From: Anas platyrhynchos
Taxonomy: Eukaryota; Chordata; Aves; Anseriformes; Anatidae
DNA: 64,000 nt
Direction: 5' to 3'
Assembly (NCBI RefSeq): GCF_047663525.1
Contig: NC_092591.1
Span: 31,157,001-31,221,000 of the forward strand
Below are positions 46,929 to 58,400 of the stretch, piece after piece. Under the pieces are notes generated by a model, which worked only from the letters and a program-made list of their open reading frames with translations, was not told where the DNA came from and made no database searches. The translations under genes and the position numbers were made by a program. The stretch's first letter is position 1. Every line of letters starts with the position of its first letter.

Positions 46929-49900
46929 AGGGAAAGGAAGAAGTGCTGATGCCTGCTGTGTTTCTGGGTGCTCCCACAGCACCTCTGAGCTCTCCAACAA
47001 CAACAAAACCACAGCAGAGGTTTGCAGGAAGAGCTGACGATGCCCTGACAGCTGCTGCGGTGGCTTTGCCCTGCTGCTGGTCCGTGCACAAACCCTGCCA
47101 GCAGCAACTCTTCAGCAAAAACGGGTATTTCTTAAAATGCCTGCTGTTGTCTGTTGTTCACCTTTTATTATCTTCCTGGTTTGAAAAGTTTTGTTCACCC
47201 TCCTGGGAAGCAGGTCCAGGAGAGCACAGAGGCAGCTGAAGTGCCCCACGAAAAGCAGAAAGTCCTGGAGAAACGGGCTGCAACCTCTGTATGCTCCAGG
47301 GAGAAATCACTCACAGCACAACTCGGTTTTGAACTCAAGATAAAGTTTAGAGAGGTGATGGCCAAGTGAATTTCTTTGCTTGTAACTGCATTACTTTCAA
47401 GCACTTTCATTCCCTGAGCTTTGAAGGAGTCAAAGTCTGTGGTCAGGAGCAGCTTTGTTGTGAATTTGAGCTTTGAAAAGTCACCTGGCTCTGAATTTCC
47501 CCATGCAAATCTGAATTTTACACCATTAGTGACACTTATCAGCAGCTTTCCTCCCACTGAGCTTGGGAAGATCCGTGGTGTTGCACACTGTGATGCTGGC
47601 CGAGACCCATGGCAGCCTCCCAGCAGGTCAATGCCCCAATTCCCCCTTTTTTTGGGGGGGATGCAGTAGGTCTGGCAGCTATTGCCAGGCATGGAAACGG
47701 GATGAAAGAGGATCTATCAGCATTGCTGCTCTCAGGTGGACTCTGCATCCTGCAACAGCCTCCAGCCTGGAGAGGAGTTGCCCCACCAGTCATTCGCACC
47801 CAAATACACCCTTGGCATCCCCAGGGGTTGTTTCCAAGGGGGTTTTTGTACTTCAGAAGTCTCCACTGGATCCTGGTTGAGTCCAGGTGCGGGAGGAGAT
47901 GTGGGATGGGGCCAACGTCCCCTGGCATTGCTCAGCTCCGCTGTCTTCCCGAGCAAATCCAGCAGGAGTATTTCAGGCATCCCAGCACCCCGATGTCAAA
48001 ATCCCCATGCCTTCAGATCCCTCCAGCTGAGCCAGGCTCGCTCAGGTCAGCATTTACAATTCCGAAAGCAGGTCCCCTGCGAGCCTGGCGCTGTCACTTT
48101 GATTGATTTGTGACTTCCCCGGCTAATTGTCAGCGCGCAGCGGTCACACCGGGACACGCTCGCTGTTCGAAAGCGCCTTCTACCTGCACACCCAGGAGAG
48201 CGGCACGGCTGGGTCCGTGGTAGGGCCAGCATTCCCATAGCAACAGCCAGCCAGGCTGCAAAATGAGAATTATGACTTTGTTCCACGTTCTGGCACGAGG
48301 AGGAGCCGGGCTTTATGGGATTAGGCAGATCCCAGCTCAAACATCCAGGGGAACACTGGAGGGAATAATGAATGGTAATAGCAGAATAAATGGCTTTTGA
48401 TATAAGGCTCTGTCCAAACAGAGCTAACGACCCAGCTCGCTGGAACTTGGGAGAGGCTGACATGGTTTCCACGCCGAGTATGAATGCATTTTGGTTTTTC
48501 GAGCTTGTCAAAATGCCCATCAGAAACCTCATTTGGCACAGCTTTCTGCAAGTGACTCCTGATCGTGCTGGTCAAGAAAAATCACACTAACCTGCATCGA
48601 GACAACCCCACAACACTTTGCTCATTGCGAGTGCTCTGACACTAGGACTGTTTTGCCCAAAATGCAGAATTTGTGATTAGGTTGCCACATGGGGCTTCTC
48701 CGAGGGGATAACTCCATCCATGCACAGTGCAGAGCCTCAGGGGAGCCGCATCCACCGGCCTGGCTGATCCCTTCCCGATGGCCCCAACTCCAGCTTCAGA
48801 TGGCTGGGACAGAAGCAAGGATACCCCACAAAGAAGGGAGAGATGTTTAAGAGGAATAAACAACAGATTATTAAGTCTGGGGCCAAGAATCATCATTATT
48901 GCCCAATTATCTCCCTGAGCAGAGACTTTTGCCCACAGCAGGTCATGGTGCTGGGGCTCTGCCCTTCTCCGTGCCAGGCACTGAGAGGTTCCTGCAGCCC
49001 TGGCAGCTCGCTTTACATCAGGCACACTCGGGTTATCAGAAAAGATGAATATTCAAGCGGTGGGAATACTTTCAACTAGCAGAGCTGAAGTTCTCAGTGA
49101 AAACCTATTGAGGATAGTGAGGTTAATCGTTTCTTTTGCAAAAGCCACAGCAGCCGGGCCCCTGGGGTAAGCTGCTTCTTGAGCCCAGGGCTGTGGCAGC
49201 CTGCACCCATGGGGCAGCACCTGCAGAAGGAGCTGCTGAAACATCCCCTCCCCTCACCTGCGGCATCCCACGGGGAGATGCTGCCACCAGGAAAGGACCT
49301 TACAGGAACTGCGAGGCTGTGCGAGACCGACTGTGAGACTGATTTGTGGCATGACCCATCTCCCCTTCTCCCCCAGCGTTCACACACTGATCCGTCATCT
49401 CCACAGAAAAGCCCTTTTTGTGTGGCTGTGCCATTCCAGCATCTCATGTGGCCTCATGACAGCTCCTCCAGCACTCACCGGGGTTGCCACTGCCTTTCCG
49501 CAGGCTGCTTGCACTGAGCCGAGCGCTGCCTGGGGTTGCGTGAAAGCCCAGCACATTTCCCGATGAAAAGGATGCCGGCGAGTGAGCAGGCAGGCTCCCC
49601 GGCCCTACTCTTTGCAACTCGCTGAGCTCGCCAAGTTCTTCAGCAGCTTTTTCTGCTCAGGGCTGAAACAAAAGTAAAAAAAAAAAAAATCCAAACCCCC
49701 AAACCTACCAACCAATCCAATCAAAAACAAACAAAGAAATAAACAGGCGAAAAGGGATGGGGACAAAGCCCCAGCTCAAAGCTGCTGCTTGTGGCTCCTG
49801 GGGAGATGGGACCTGGGTTTAGGGCTCTCCTCTTCCCGCTCTGGGTGCTAATTCCCAGGCAGGGAAGCTGCGGTGGCTTTTCTTTTCTCGTGGGAGCTGA

Positions 49901-50937
49901 GCTATCAAAACTGCTGTGGATGCTGACACATGTTTCAAAGCCTTGGAGGAAACAGTGGATTGCCCCTTCCTTTTTTTTTTTTTTTTTTTTTTCCTCCCCT
50001 TTCTCTCTCTCTCTCACAGTAATAAAACAGTAAGGAGGAAAAACGGGGGAAAGAAAATTAAAGAGAAACCCAGTGCCCCTCTAAAGGATCCTGGCTGGAA
50101 AAAACACCCAGTCCTGCTGCTTTTCTCCCTATTTTCCCCTTCTTGTCCATGTTTGCCACTCAACAGTCCCTCTTCCTTCTGCTCCTTCTGCTCAAACCCT
50201 TCCTCCCTTGCTGAATTTTCCCCCTTCCCCTCACTTTTAGCTTCCCCCCCTCTTTTCTCTCACTGTTTCAGGCTCTGCCCATCCACTGGCTGCTGCCGCT
50301 TGGGGCACGTCACCTGCCCCAGATATTTGCCCGACCTCCAAATCCCCAAACTCTGCCTGATTTTCTTCCCACCATCCTCGGACAAAACTTCCTACGCACA
50401 AGGATGTCAGTTCCTGCTCTCCCTTCGTAGTATTTGTTGATTTAAGCCGGACCCTTAGGGATTCAATTTCTGTGCAGAACGCAAGGATTTAGCCGCACAG
50501 CTGATGTTAATGCTAATAGGATTTGTACAGCTAAACTCCAAGCCTCACCATAAAACTTCCTGCCCCTTGTTATCTTTACTCCTTCGCTGCCCTCCAGGTA
50601 CCCCACACCACGGGGTCTGGATGCAGATGCTCCCCAGCATCCGCATCAGCTTCAAAATGTGGGTGCTGAACCCAAATTCATCCCCGCAGCCCACAGGATT
50701 GAGCAGAGGCTAATAGATGATGTGTCTGTGTGTATTTTCCCCCTGCCACTGAGCTGTTATTATTTTAATGAGGCTTTTGGAGCTTTTTCCAGCAAAAGCT
50801 CACGGAGGTGTTGCTGCTGGGCTTGAGCTACTGGGAAGACGCAGTGAAAAACAACAGCCCCACGGAGGGTGCTGGGTGGTCATCGTGGTGCTGGGCACCT
50901 TTGTGGGGACAAGACAAGGGCATTTTTTTTATGTTAA

Positions 50938-51002
50938 AGAAAAAAAAATAAAAGAAAAAGAAAAAAAAAGAAAAAAGAAAAAAGAAAAAAGAAAAAAAAA
51001 AA
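50938..51002 (+). repeat. (A)n/(GAAAAAA)n purine tract
   Basis: About 65 bp of only A and G except one T (AATAAAAG), with a GAAAAAA heptamer repeated several times. A simple repeat capable of triplex or slippage behaviour. Confidence 0.85.
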
Positions 51003-51602
51003 CGGAATCAAGCCTTTCCATTTTGGAGACCTCAATGTAAGCCGGGTTAATGAAGCACATCTGGGGGGCTTTGGGTGTTCTGCTTCATTCCAAGCCCGAG
51101 CAGCCCTTTGGGTGCTGTTTTTTTTGGGTGTTTGGGTTTCAGATCTTTTCTGGACATGACAAGACTTGGACATGGTGTGCAGGAAGCTGGCAGGACAGAG
51201 ATGATGCCAGCCAGGATCCCAAGCATCCCCGCAGCAATGCTCTTGGCAGCAAGGGTGGGGCTTTGCTAAGCTCCTTTATTTTAGTTCCTAGGCCAGAATC
51301 TGCTTTCTTTACAACTGAGATACATATACCTCCCAAAAAGAAATTGTATATATTATTGTTATTGAATTAAACCTATAAAAACACAATTTTGCATTCCGGA
51401 CTTGCCAGTTCTGTGACCAAAGTGAAGTGTCCTTCTACAATGACAAATCTTTTACAACTAAGTTTTAATTCTAGCAATTCAGCAGATGAAGCTGGGCCGG
51501 GATCCAGCACTGTCTCAGAACTGCATTGGCTTCCTGATGTGAGCAGCTCATGTGTAGGGGCAAAGAAATTCCCATTATATGATGTTTCAGGGCAATACCG
51601 AA

Positions 51603-51812
51603 AGGGTTGTTAGACATTGGAACGGGCTGCCCAGGGAAGTGGTGGAGTCACCATCCCTGGGTGTCTTTAAAAGACGTTTAGATGTAGAGCTTAGGGATAT
51701 GGTTTAGTGGGGACTGTTAGTGTTAGGTCAGAGGTTGGACTTGATGATCTTGAGGTCTCTTCCAACCTAGAAATTCTGTGATTCTGTGATTCTGTGATTC
51801 TGTGATTCTGTA
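51603..51812 (+). mobile_element. CR1 LINE 3' end with ATTCTGTG tail repeat, sense
   Basis: GGAACGGGCTGCCCAGGGAA, GTGGTGGAGTCACCATCCCT, GGTTGGACTTGATGATCTTG and CTCTTCCAACCTAG lead into an 8-bp tail repeat, ATTCTGTG x4 plus ATTCTGTA, at 51773-51812. This is the hallmark CR1 3' terminus. The clean tail suggests it is younger than the KNSTRN copies. Confidence 0.93.
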
Positions 51813-54800
51813 ATCTGTACCCACGACTATGAATGTGCATGGTGAATGGATTGATCATGTTTTCAAAGGCAAATATCACTTCAGAGCTTTGTGTCCCTTT
51901 GTATTTAAACCGCACATGCGTTGTCCATGTTGTTTCATTTTATTGTGGGTTTTTTCTTAAGAAAAAAAAAAAAAGCTTTTGAGGTTGCCTGCAAAAGCTT
52001 TACTTACCATGTTCCTTATTTGTTGTGTAGAAAATCACTTCAAAACCATGCCAGCCTCTTTGTTTCGGGCTTTCCAGCTATTTAAAAGTGAGGCAAGTGA
52101 GTTTCCTAGCACTCCCTGGGCTTTCCTAAGGACACCTTGTGAGTGCCTTCATCCGAGATGAGGTGCAGGGAAGCCTCCCTTTTGCAGCCCTATGGGGGGA
52201 AGCAAGGTTTGAGTGCGTTGGTTTACAACCTGGGAGAGTTTTGAAACAAAAGAGCACAGACGCCACTTCAGTGAGGTACGGGGTGCCCAAAGGTGTCATT
52301 TCCTAGGGAGACACCAACATTTGGTGGCCCCCTTTCACATTGAAAACAATCATCCGATATTCTTTATTTTTTATTTTTTTTTCTGGGTGCCATAGCACCA
52401 AAAACCCAATGGGAAATGGGGAGAAACTCTCTAGAAACAGCTCCACAATCCTGACCTGCAGGAGATGCCGTAACTTGGAAGCTGTCACAGCTTTCCAGCT
52501 AGAAAAGAGAACTAATGGTGTTTTCTTATGACACTTTCTGTTACCCCTTCCTGCAGTAGCATTCCCTTTAGCATCCCTTGCCCAGCTAAGAGGGTTTGCC
52601 CTGCCATCAGCCCCATTCTTTGCCCATGCATGCAGCCCCCAATGCACTAAAAACCTGCAGCAGAGCAGGACCTGGCACAGGGTGATGGTTTTCCAGCGGT
52701 GACAGCAGGGTTTTAGCCACTTCAGGCACTTCAGATGTGCAGCCTCGTTCTCGGCAGCACCCACTATCAATTCGGAGGCTGCCGTTTCCCACCCTATTTT
52801 ATTGCTGAGCAAAGAGCCGCCGTCACCTTTTGTCCCAGGATGCCGGCGTGGTACGGGGCAAGGTCCAGAGGGAAGGGGCTCTGTGCACGGCGCTGCCTCC
52901 GCCTGCCCCAGCAGACACCTCACAGGGCACAACCTGCTCCCAAGGATGCAGGAAAAGGGTGGCCAAGTGATGGCAGCCCAGCATTTGGGGCGAATTGGGA
53001 AGAAGTAATGGGGTGGGGGTATTTTTCTCCTGCCAGTGTACCTTTAGATGCTCTCAAATGCACCTTTACCTCAAAAAATTTGAGTGCTGATGGTGCCCTG
53101 TGGTGCTTAAGAGCATCATTAAAGTGCTTAAGGCACCACGGGGGGGCTGTGCTCCAAAAAGCCTGGTATCAGAGCGTCCTGTGCTAAGGAAATCTCAGTG
53201 ACCACAGGGCAAATCTGCTCAATTTACAACCAGCCTGTGATACACCTGCTCAAATTAAACCTCTGAATCAGTGCGAGCAAAGGTTGGGGGTGGCTGTGGT
53301 TTAGATCTTCCTTGCACACGCCTGGAGCATGGTGCGGTGCAGAGAGTGGTGGAGGAGAATTTGTCGAGTACGAAAGCCCTGGTTTTACAACAAACACCCT
53401 CAGAGCTGTGTTGCTTCATGAAGCCTGAGCCACCTTTAGTCCGAAAGCCTGACAAATTAATCCACGAGTAAGAGCGATCCGGAGATAAATGCATTCCCTG
53501 CGTGCTCGGCGGTCTGAAACTCGGCAGAATAAGAAAGCTGGGAAAATATCCTCCCCAGATCAAATGGAGGCACCAGTAATCCTGATGTGAATGCCACAAC
53601 CTGCAAAACTCCTGGATGTGCTTTCCTTGAGCTGGTCCAAACGCTCCTGGCTTTAGTTTTTTAACGTGGCTGCATTTTTGTTACGTGAGTACAGTCTAAA
53701 GGAGCCGTGCCGCATCAGCTTGGACTTTGGGGAAAAATCCGCTTTTGTGCTGGCACCAGCCAAAGAATATTCAATTCCAGAGCATTTTTATTTTAGATGG
53801 CTATCAAGCAATGCATGCAAATAGATGCAGAGTGGAATGAGCCCTGGAAACTGCTTCTCACTACCAGGGAACCCTCTAAATCCACTCTTTACTAAACGGC
53901 CTTAAAACCTGTAAAAAGGGGCAGGCTCGCCTCACCTTTCTGCAAAAATTTAATAAGAGTCGGGTCTCGTGTGAATTGGATTTCATTATTTTCACAACAT
54001 CCACTACAGATGCTGCTACAAAGTATTATGATAAATAATTCAAATGAAGATACAAATGATAAAATAAATGAGCACAGTCAATTCTGAGAAACATTATCTT
54101 CCTTGTGTGTGCTGTGTCCTCGTTGGTGCTAATTCACAACCCCAGTCATTTGCAGCTGGATTCATCGCAAAGCGATGAGGTTCTGCACAACTTCATCTTT
54201 CAATAGGCCTGAAAATTAGGAGGGCAGAAGGGCTTTCTGCAGAGGTCACAAAATTCGCAGTGATCTCATAATCTTTGAGACAGCTTTTGTAGGCACAAGC
54301 CTTGACGGTGGTAATGCTTGCGTCAGGTTGGAGAACACAGCCCAGGCAGAGCAGGAGGATGGAAGAGGGATGGCTCACCTCGGCAGCTCAGCCCCCTGGG
54401 TTGTTAAATCTGGGGCTGTAAAGGGGAAGGCAGGCTGCCTCAGTGCCACAGTGCTTAGGATAAAACCTCTGTGCAGAGAGGAGGGATGCTTCTAAAGACC
54501 ACACCGTTTTCTTTTGACTCTTAAACTGTTGATAACCCCTTTGCTTGGGATGCTGTGGATGTGGATGCGAGGGGTGGTGTGGAGAAACACCAGGGGGCTC
54601 ATTCCCCATTCTCCTCTTCCTCCTCCTCTTCACTTGCCCAGGGGCTCTCTCAGAGGAGCCAGCTGTGGGGACTGACAAAGCTTCCTCCCCCCTCTACTGC
54701 TGCTTTTACCCCCCAAGACATCACTTCCCCAGTGGCCTAGCCAGCAAAAAGGCTTGTCCGTGTGCTGGCACCAGCTTGGTGCACCTGAGGGACATGGAGA

Positions 54801-54960
54801 GAAAAGGGCTGAAGTTTTCGTGGTGATGCAGCTGTTTCCTATGGAAATGCGGGCTGGCCTCAGCCCCCGCCGCCGGGATTTCTTAGTAGGCTTCCTGCAT
54901 TAGTCCTGCACAGGGAAAAAAAGTAAATGTTTTGAGCTGTAAACATAGCAATGGTTTTGT
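51813..54960. other. Intergenic, no supportable gene
   Basis: Contains an A13 run at 51962-51974, an imperfect hairpin at 53100-53139 (GTGGTGCTTAAG against CTTAAGGCACCAC) and an AT-rich block 53755-54110 with the octamer ATGCAAAT at about 53816, TTTTTATTTTAGA and several TAAT cores. That block looks like candidate non-coding regulatory DNA only. Confidence 0.4.
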
Positions 54961-54964
54961 TCCC

Positions 54965-55090
54965 GCTGGCTTCTCCGCGCTGACCGGGGCTGCAGCGAGG
55001 AGCTGTGGGGTGAGGAAGCGCCTCTGCTCGCCGCAGCCCCGCTGAGCGCAGCCATCGCTCGCAGCTGCGCTCGCGCTCGGAGCCCACTAA
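54965..55090. promoter_or_regulatory. Isolated small CpG cluster
   Basis: About 14 CpGs in roughly 120 bp within CpG-poor surroundings (for example CTCCGCGCTGACCGG and GCTGCGCTCGCGCTCGG), directly followed by the AT-rich block 55110-55450. No coding exon is attached. It could be an enhancer, an orphan promoter or chance. Confidence 0.35.
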
Positions 55091-55109
55091 AACCCCATCC
55101 CCGAGCCTT

Positions 55110-55450
55110 GCCGTTTGCAGATGGTCATATAATTACTGTTTGCGTTCCCATCGTGTCTTTTTGGGACATGTGTTTTGCGTTCAGATTTCTCCAGTCTCGC
55201 TGTTCTTGTGAATCACACTTCATAAAATAATGGCTACCCAGGGAACGCAAGGCATAACATTTGATTCTTCCCGTGCATATGAATTTTTCACTAGCACTGC
55301 CACGATCCAGCTCATAAAGCGGAGCCCTCGCTTTTAATCCTTATTTTGCAATATTTTGAAGCACACACCTACGTTCACCTCGGCCCACGATAACACCGAG
55401 GTAGGTTTTTAACTCTTACTCCTGTCATTCTCTGTTTTAATTTAACCCGA
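55110..55450. promoter_or_regulatory. AT-rich candidate enhancer block
   Basis: AT-rich sequence with homeodomain-like TAATTAC, TAAAATAATGG, CATATGAATTTT and AATCCTTATTTTGC motifs, unlike the GC-rich flanks. No repeat family recognised. This is only a composition and motif argument. Confidence 0.25.
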
Positions 55451-58400
55451 CCTCATTTCTTGGCCGTGCTGGTCCCCACCGAGCTCATCTCAAAGGCAAA
55501 ATTCATTGTCCCTCAGCTTTTTCTCCCCGTCGATACATTTGGCTCAGGGTGCTTACACATTCCTCAGCACAGCACATTGAAGTCTTAAGATGAAAGGCGA
55601 AATAAGAAACGCTACATAGCGATCCCCTTTCTTTTGCAGTGCACATGTGCTGGGCTTCCCTGGCACTGCTGATTGGTAGAGGACCGCGTCTGATACAAGC
55701 AGCATCAACTTTTTTAAAACATTAAAAAAAAAAAAAAAAAGGAAACCTTCAGCAAAGAAGCTAAAAACTTGCAGATGCTTCCTTGAGACTCGAATCCAGT
55801 GCTTTTTATTTGCTGTTTTTGTAGGTAATGAGATCATCTAGGGCACCTCTGCGCAGTCAGACCCCTCTCATTTAGCCCGAATCCCTCCTGACTGCTTTCA
55901 AGGGAAAAGGGGAAATATTTCACCCAGCTAAGAATGAGCAAAAGCTGATGTTTGAACAGAAATCTCAGCGGAAACTGCCTATGTAACCACAGCTGGTATG
56001 TTGCGTACCTAAATACTGACAGCCAATTTACTTTTTGGTGTAATATAATTCCAAGTCAGTCAATAGAGCCCCACCAGGGATTAATTTGGCCTTTAGTATT
56101 TACTGGGTTAGCCCCAGAGTCAGGGCTGGGGGGAAAAGGAGGGGGACCACTAAAATCCATCTCTTGCAGCTAAAGCCAGTGTAGCACAAGCGATTTTTTT
56201 TATGTCAAGGCATCAGGCAGGCTGAGATATCTCAGCTGATTCAGGTCTGAGGTTGCCTATTTGAGGAGACACCTGGACAAGCTGGGAAGAGCACCGAGAG
56301 GGAGAAGTGGGGGTTAAATGGGTTCTGTACAAAAAGCAGCCTGAGGAACTGGATGATTCTTTTTTTTCAGGGCAGGGAGGTTTGCAACAGAAAGGGCAGC
56401 TGCATGTGAGTAAGCCTGGGCTGTTTCCTTTCAGGGAGGGTAGAGCTGATTAAGCAAGTACCTGAGGTTGGAAAACCTGCGTGTCATGTTATGGTTTGCT
56501 GAGGGAGCAAAGGCTGATTTTTTTTTTATTATTAAATGAAACTAAAAGTCTTCTCTCAGGATAGCCTGTATCTATTTTTTTTCCCTGATTGTAGTTATCA
56601 GGGTGCCTTTGTTAAAGACCAGATTCATCTTGGTGCATGGAAAGCATGACTTGGTATCCATCTGCAGGCTCACGGGTGTGTTTTCTCTCTTTATAGGTTC
56701 AAAGAGACCATCCTGGGAAGTGGAGCTGTACTCGGCGGCATCTTACTCTCCCATACATTGGTGTCCCTTCTCCTGAACTGCAGGGAATCCAGCTGAAGTA
56801 AAGAGGGCTTTTAACCCAGCCCCATCACCGCAGCCGTGCCGAGAGCCACGTGAAGATGTGACCTCAGGGATCCCGAGCGGATGGATGGGCTCAAGCCCCA
56901 CGTGCAGAGGCTGCCTGGAAAGGTGGGAGCTGGCGATCCTCCCGCTCCGTGCCGTTCCCCGAGGCCCGATCGAGGAACCAGTCAGTGCAGGATCCTCCAG
57001 GCTGCTGCAAGTTGCTGCTTTCAGTGTGTGAGCTTACTTGTTTTAAGCCTGTTGCTTAAGCTTCCCTGCCCGTGTAATGACGCTTTCCATCAGCGGCGGT
57101 GCGGTTTGCAGGTGCTGCTGTGGGTTCGTGCGAGGCTCTCGTGCCTGATTGCTCTGCTACAGCTGGCCGTGTCTCTCCCACCCTGATACTTGTCGGGACG
57201 AGTGAGGGGTACAATAGGAAAAAATCTGGCCCTTAATCCCCGCTGCCACATGGATCATGCTGGAGCTGTAGGGCTTTGCAGCCCCTTCTGCTTCTAGTCA
57301 GCCTCTCAGCCCAAAATGTGAGCTGGGGAATGCAGCGGCAGCAGATCCCCTCAGGCAGCAGGCAGCAGAGGAGTCCTGAATCTTGTTCCTTTCCCAAAAA
57401 GCAGGCCAGAAGCTGGGGTGGGAATATCTCCTGTTGGGGATTTGGTGGTTTGTTCTTCCTCGGTAATGAGTGAGGGGGAAGTAAAACAACCCAGGCTTCA
57501 TCTGCGTCTGTGTGCTGATGGATTGAGGAACAGCAGACCTGTGGCACTGTTGTTCTGTAATCAGCAATTAGCTTTATATTTTTTCCTCCCCCATCCCTTT
57601 GAGAATGGGATGAGGAAAGGCCCCACTTCAGACTAAATTAGTTTCTTTTTTTTTTTTTTTTTTTTTTTTCAAAAGGGAGAGAGCTCTGCAGATGGCTCTG
57701 TGTCATGCTTCCTGCTCTTGCACAGCTCTGGAGCACACAGTCCTCCATCCTCGACCTGTCGGTGCTGAAGGTGTTCTCCTCCAAACACCTGGAAGAAGGG
57801 AGGTGGCCCCACTTCTGCCTTCACCAAAAGGAGCTGTCAAATGTCTGAATTCACTCTACTGATTGTTGAACTTCAGCATCAGTTCTGCACAGCATCCGAG
57901 TGCTGGGAAGCTGTAGGTTTGTTGCTGATTTGCAGGAATTACGGTACAACCAAAGCTACATCTAAAATGGATCAGGCACAGTGGTGGGGATGGAGTGGGG
58001 GCGAGTAAGGAACCACTAACTGAAGTGTGTGGTTCATTCATGTGCCCTGTGGGGCCTTTTTTAGGGTGTGTGTTTATTATTTTTTTTACTTTGCAAAGTG
58101 CAACAGTTCATTGTGCATGTGAGGGAGGTATTTACCTGGATACTGATACTCCCCAAGAAAAACCACTGAGGAGGGAAGATTTTAGAAATGGCTTCAACAG
58201 CAAGCTGTTGGCCAAGATCAGGGTCTCCATGCCCCCAGCTCAATGCCCTGGGCATCCTCTCTTCTTTTTTTGGGAGGGAGAACCTCTTTCCTGCTGTCGT
58301 CTTTTGATCCCTGGTATAGGCAAGCCTTTTCTGGCGGTGTTGTCTGAAACCTTGGGCTAGTGCTTTATCTCCAAGTGTGATTAAAACAGGCTGCCTGTTT

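Larger units (their letters stand above)
38940..51600. other. Intergenic, GC-rich, no supportable gene
   Basis: Long stretch with many open frames caused by high GC and simple repeats, but none with a recognisable domain or a consistent splice pattern. It holds A/T runs at 43617-43635, 46893-46924, 49678-49690 and 49970-49992, a purine run at 50938-51002, and AT-rich islands around 44170-44310 and 47330-47560 that might be regulatory (the second includes the octamer ATGCAAAT at about 47503). Confidence 0.5.

Noticed and set aside
46619-47239. 206-codon frame crossing a poly(A) run
   Set aside because: Its middle is poly-Lys from A32; the flanks have no recognisable homology or splice structure.
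53100-53139. Hairpin with GTGGTGCTTAAG / CTTAAGGCACCAC arms as a microRNA precursor
   Set aside because: The stem is only about 13 bp with a bulge, too short for a pre-miRNA, and there is no other support.
56699-56796. Open segment after a good acceptor-like site, with a hydrophobic stretch (GAVLGGILLSHTLVSLLL)
   Set aside because: No upstream partner exon, no recognised family, and a 32-residue frame is expected by chance. Left unannotated.
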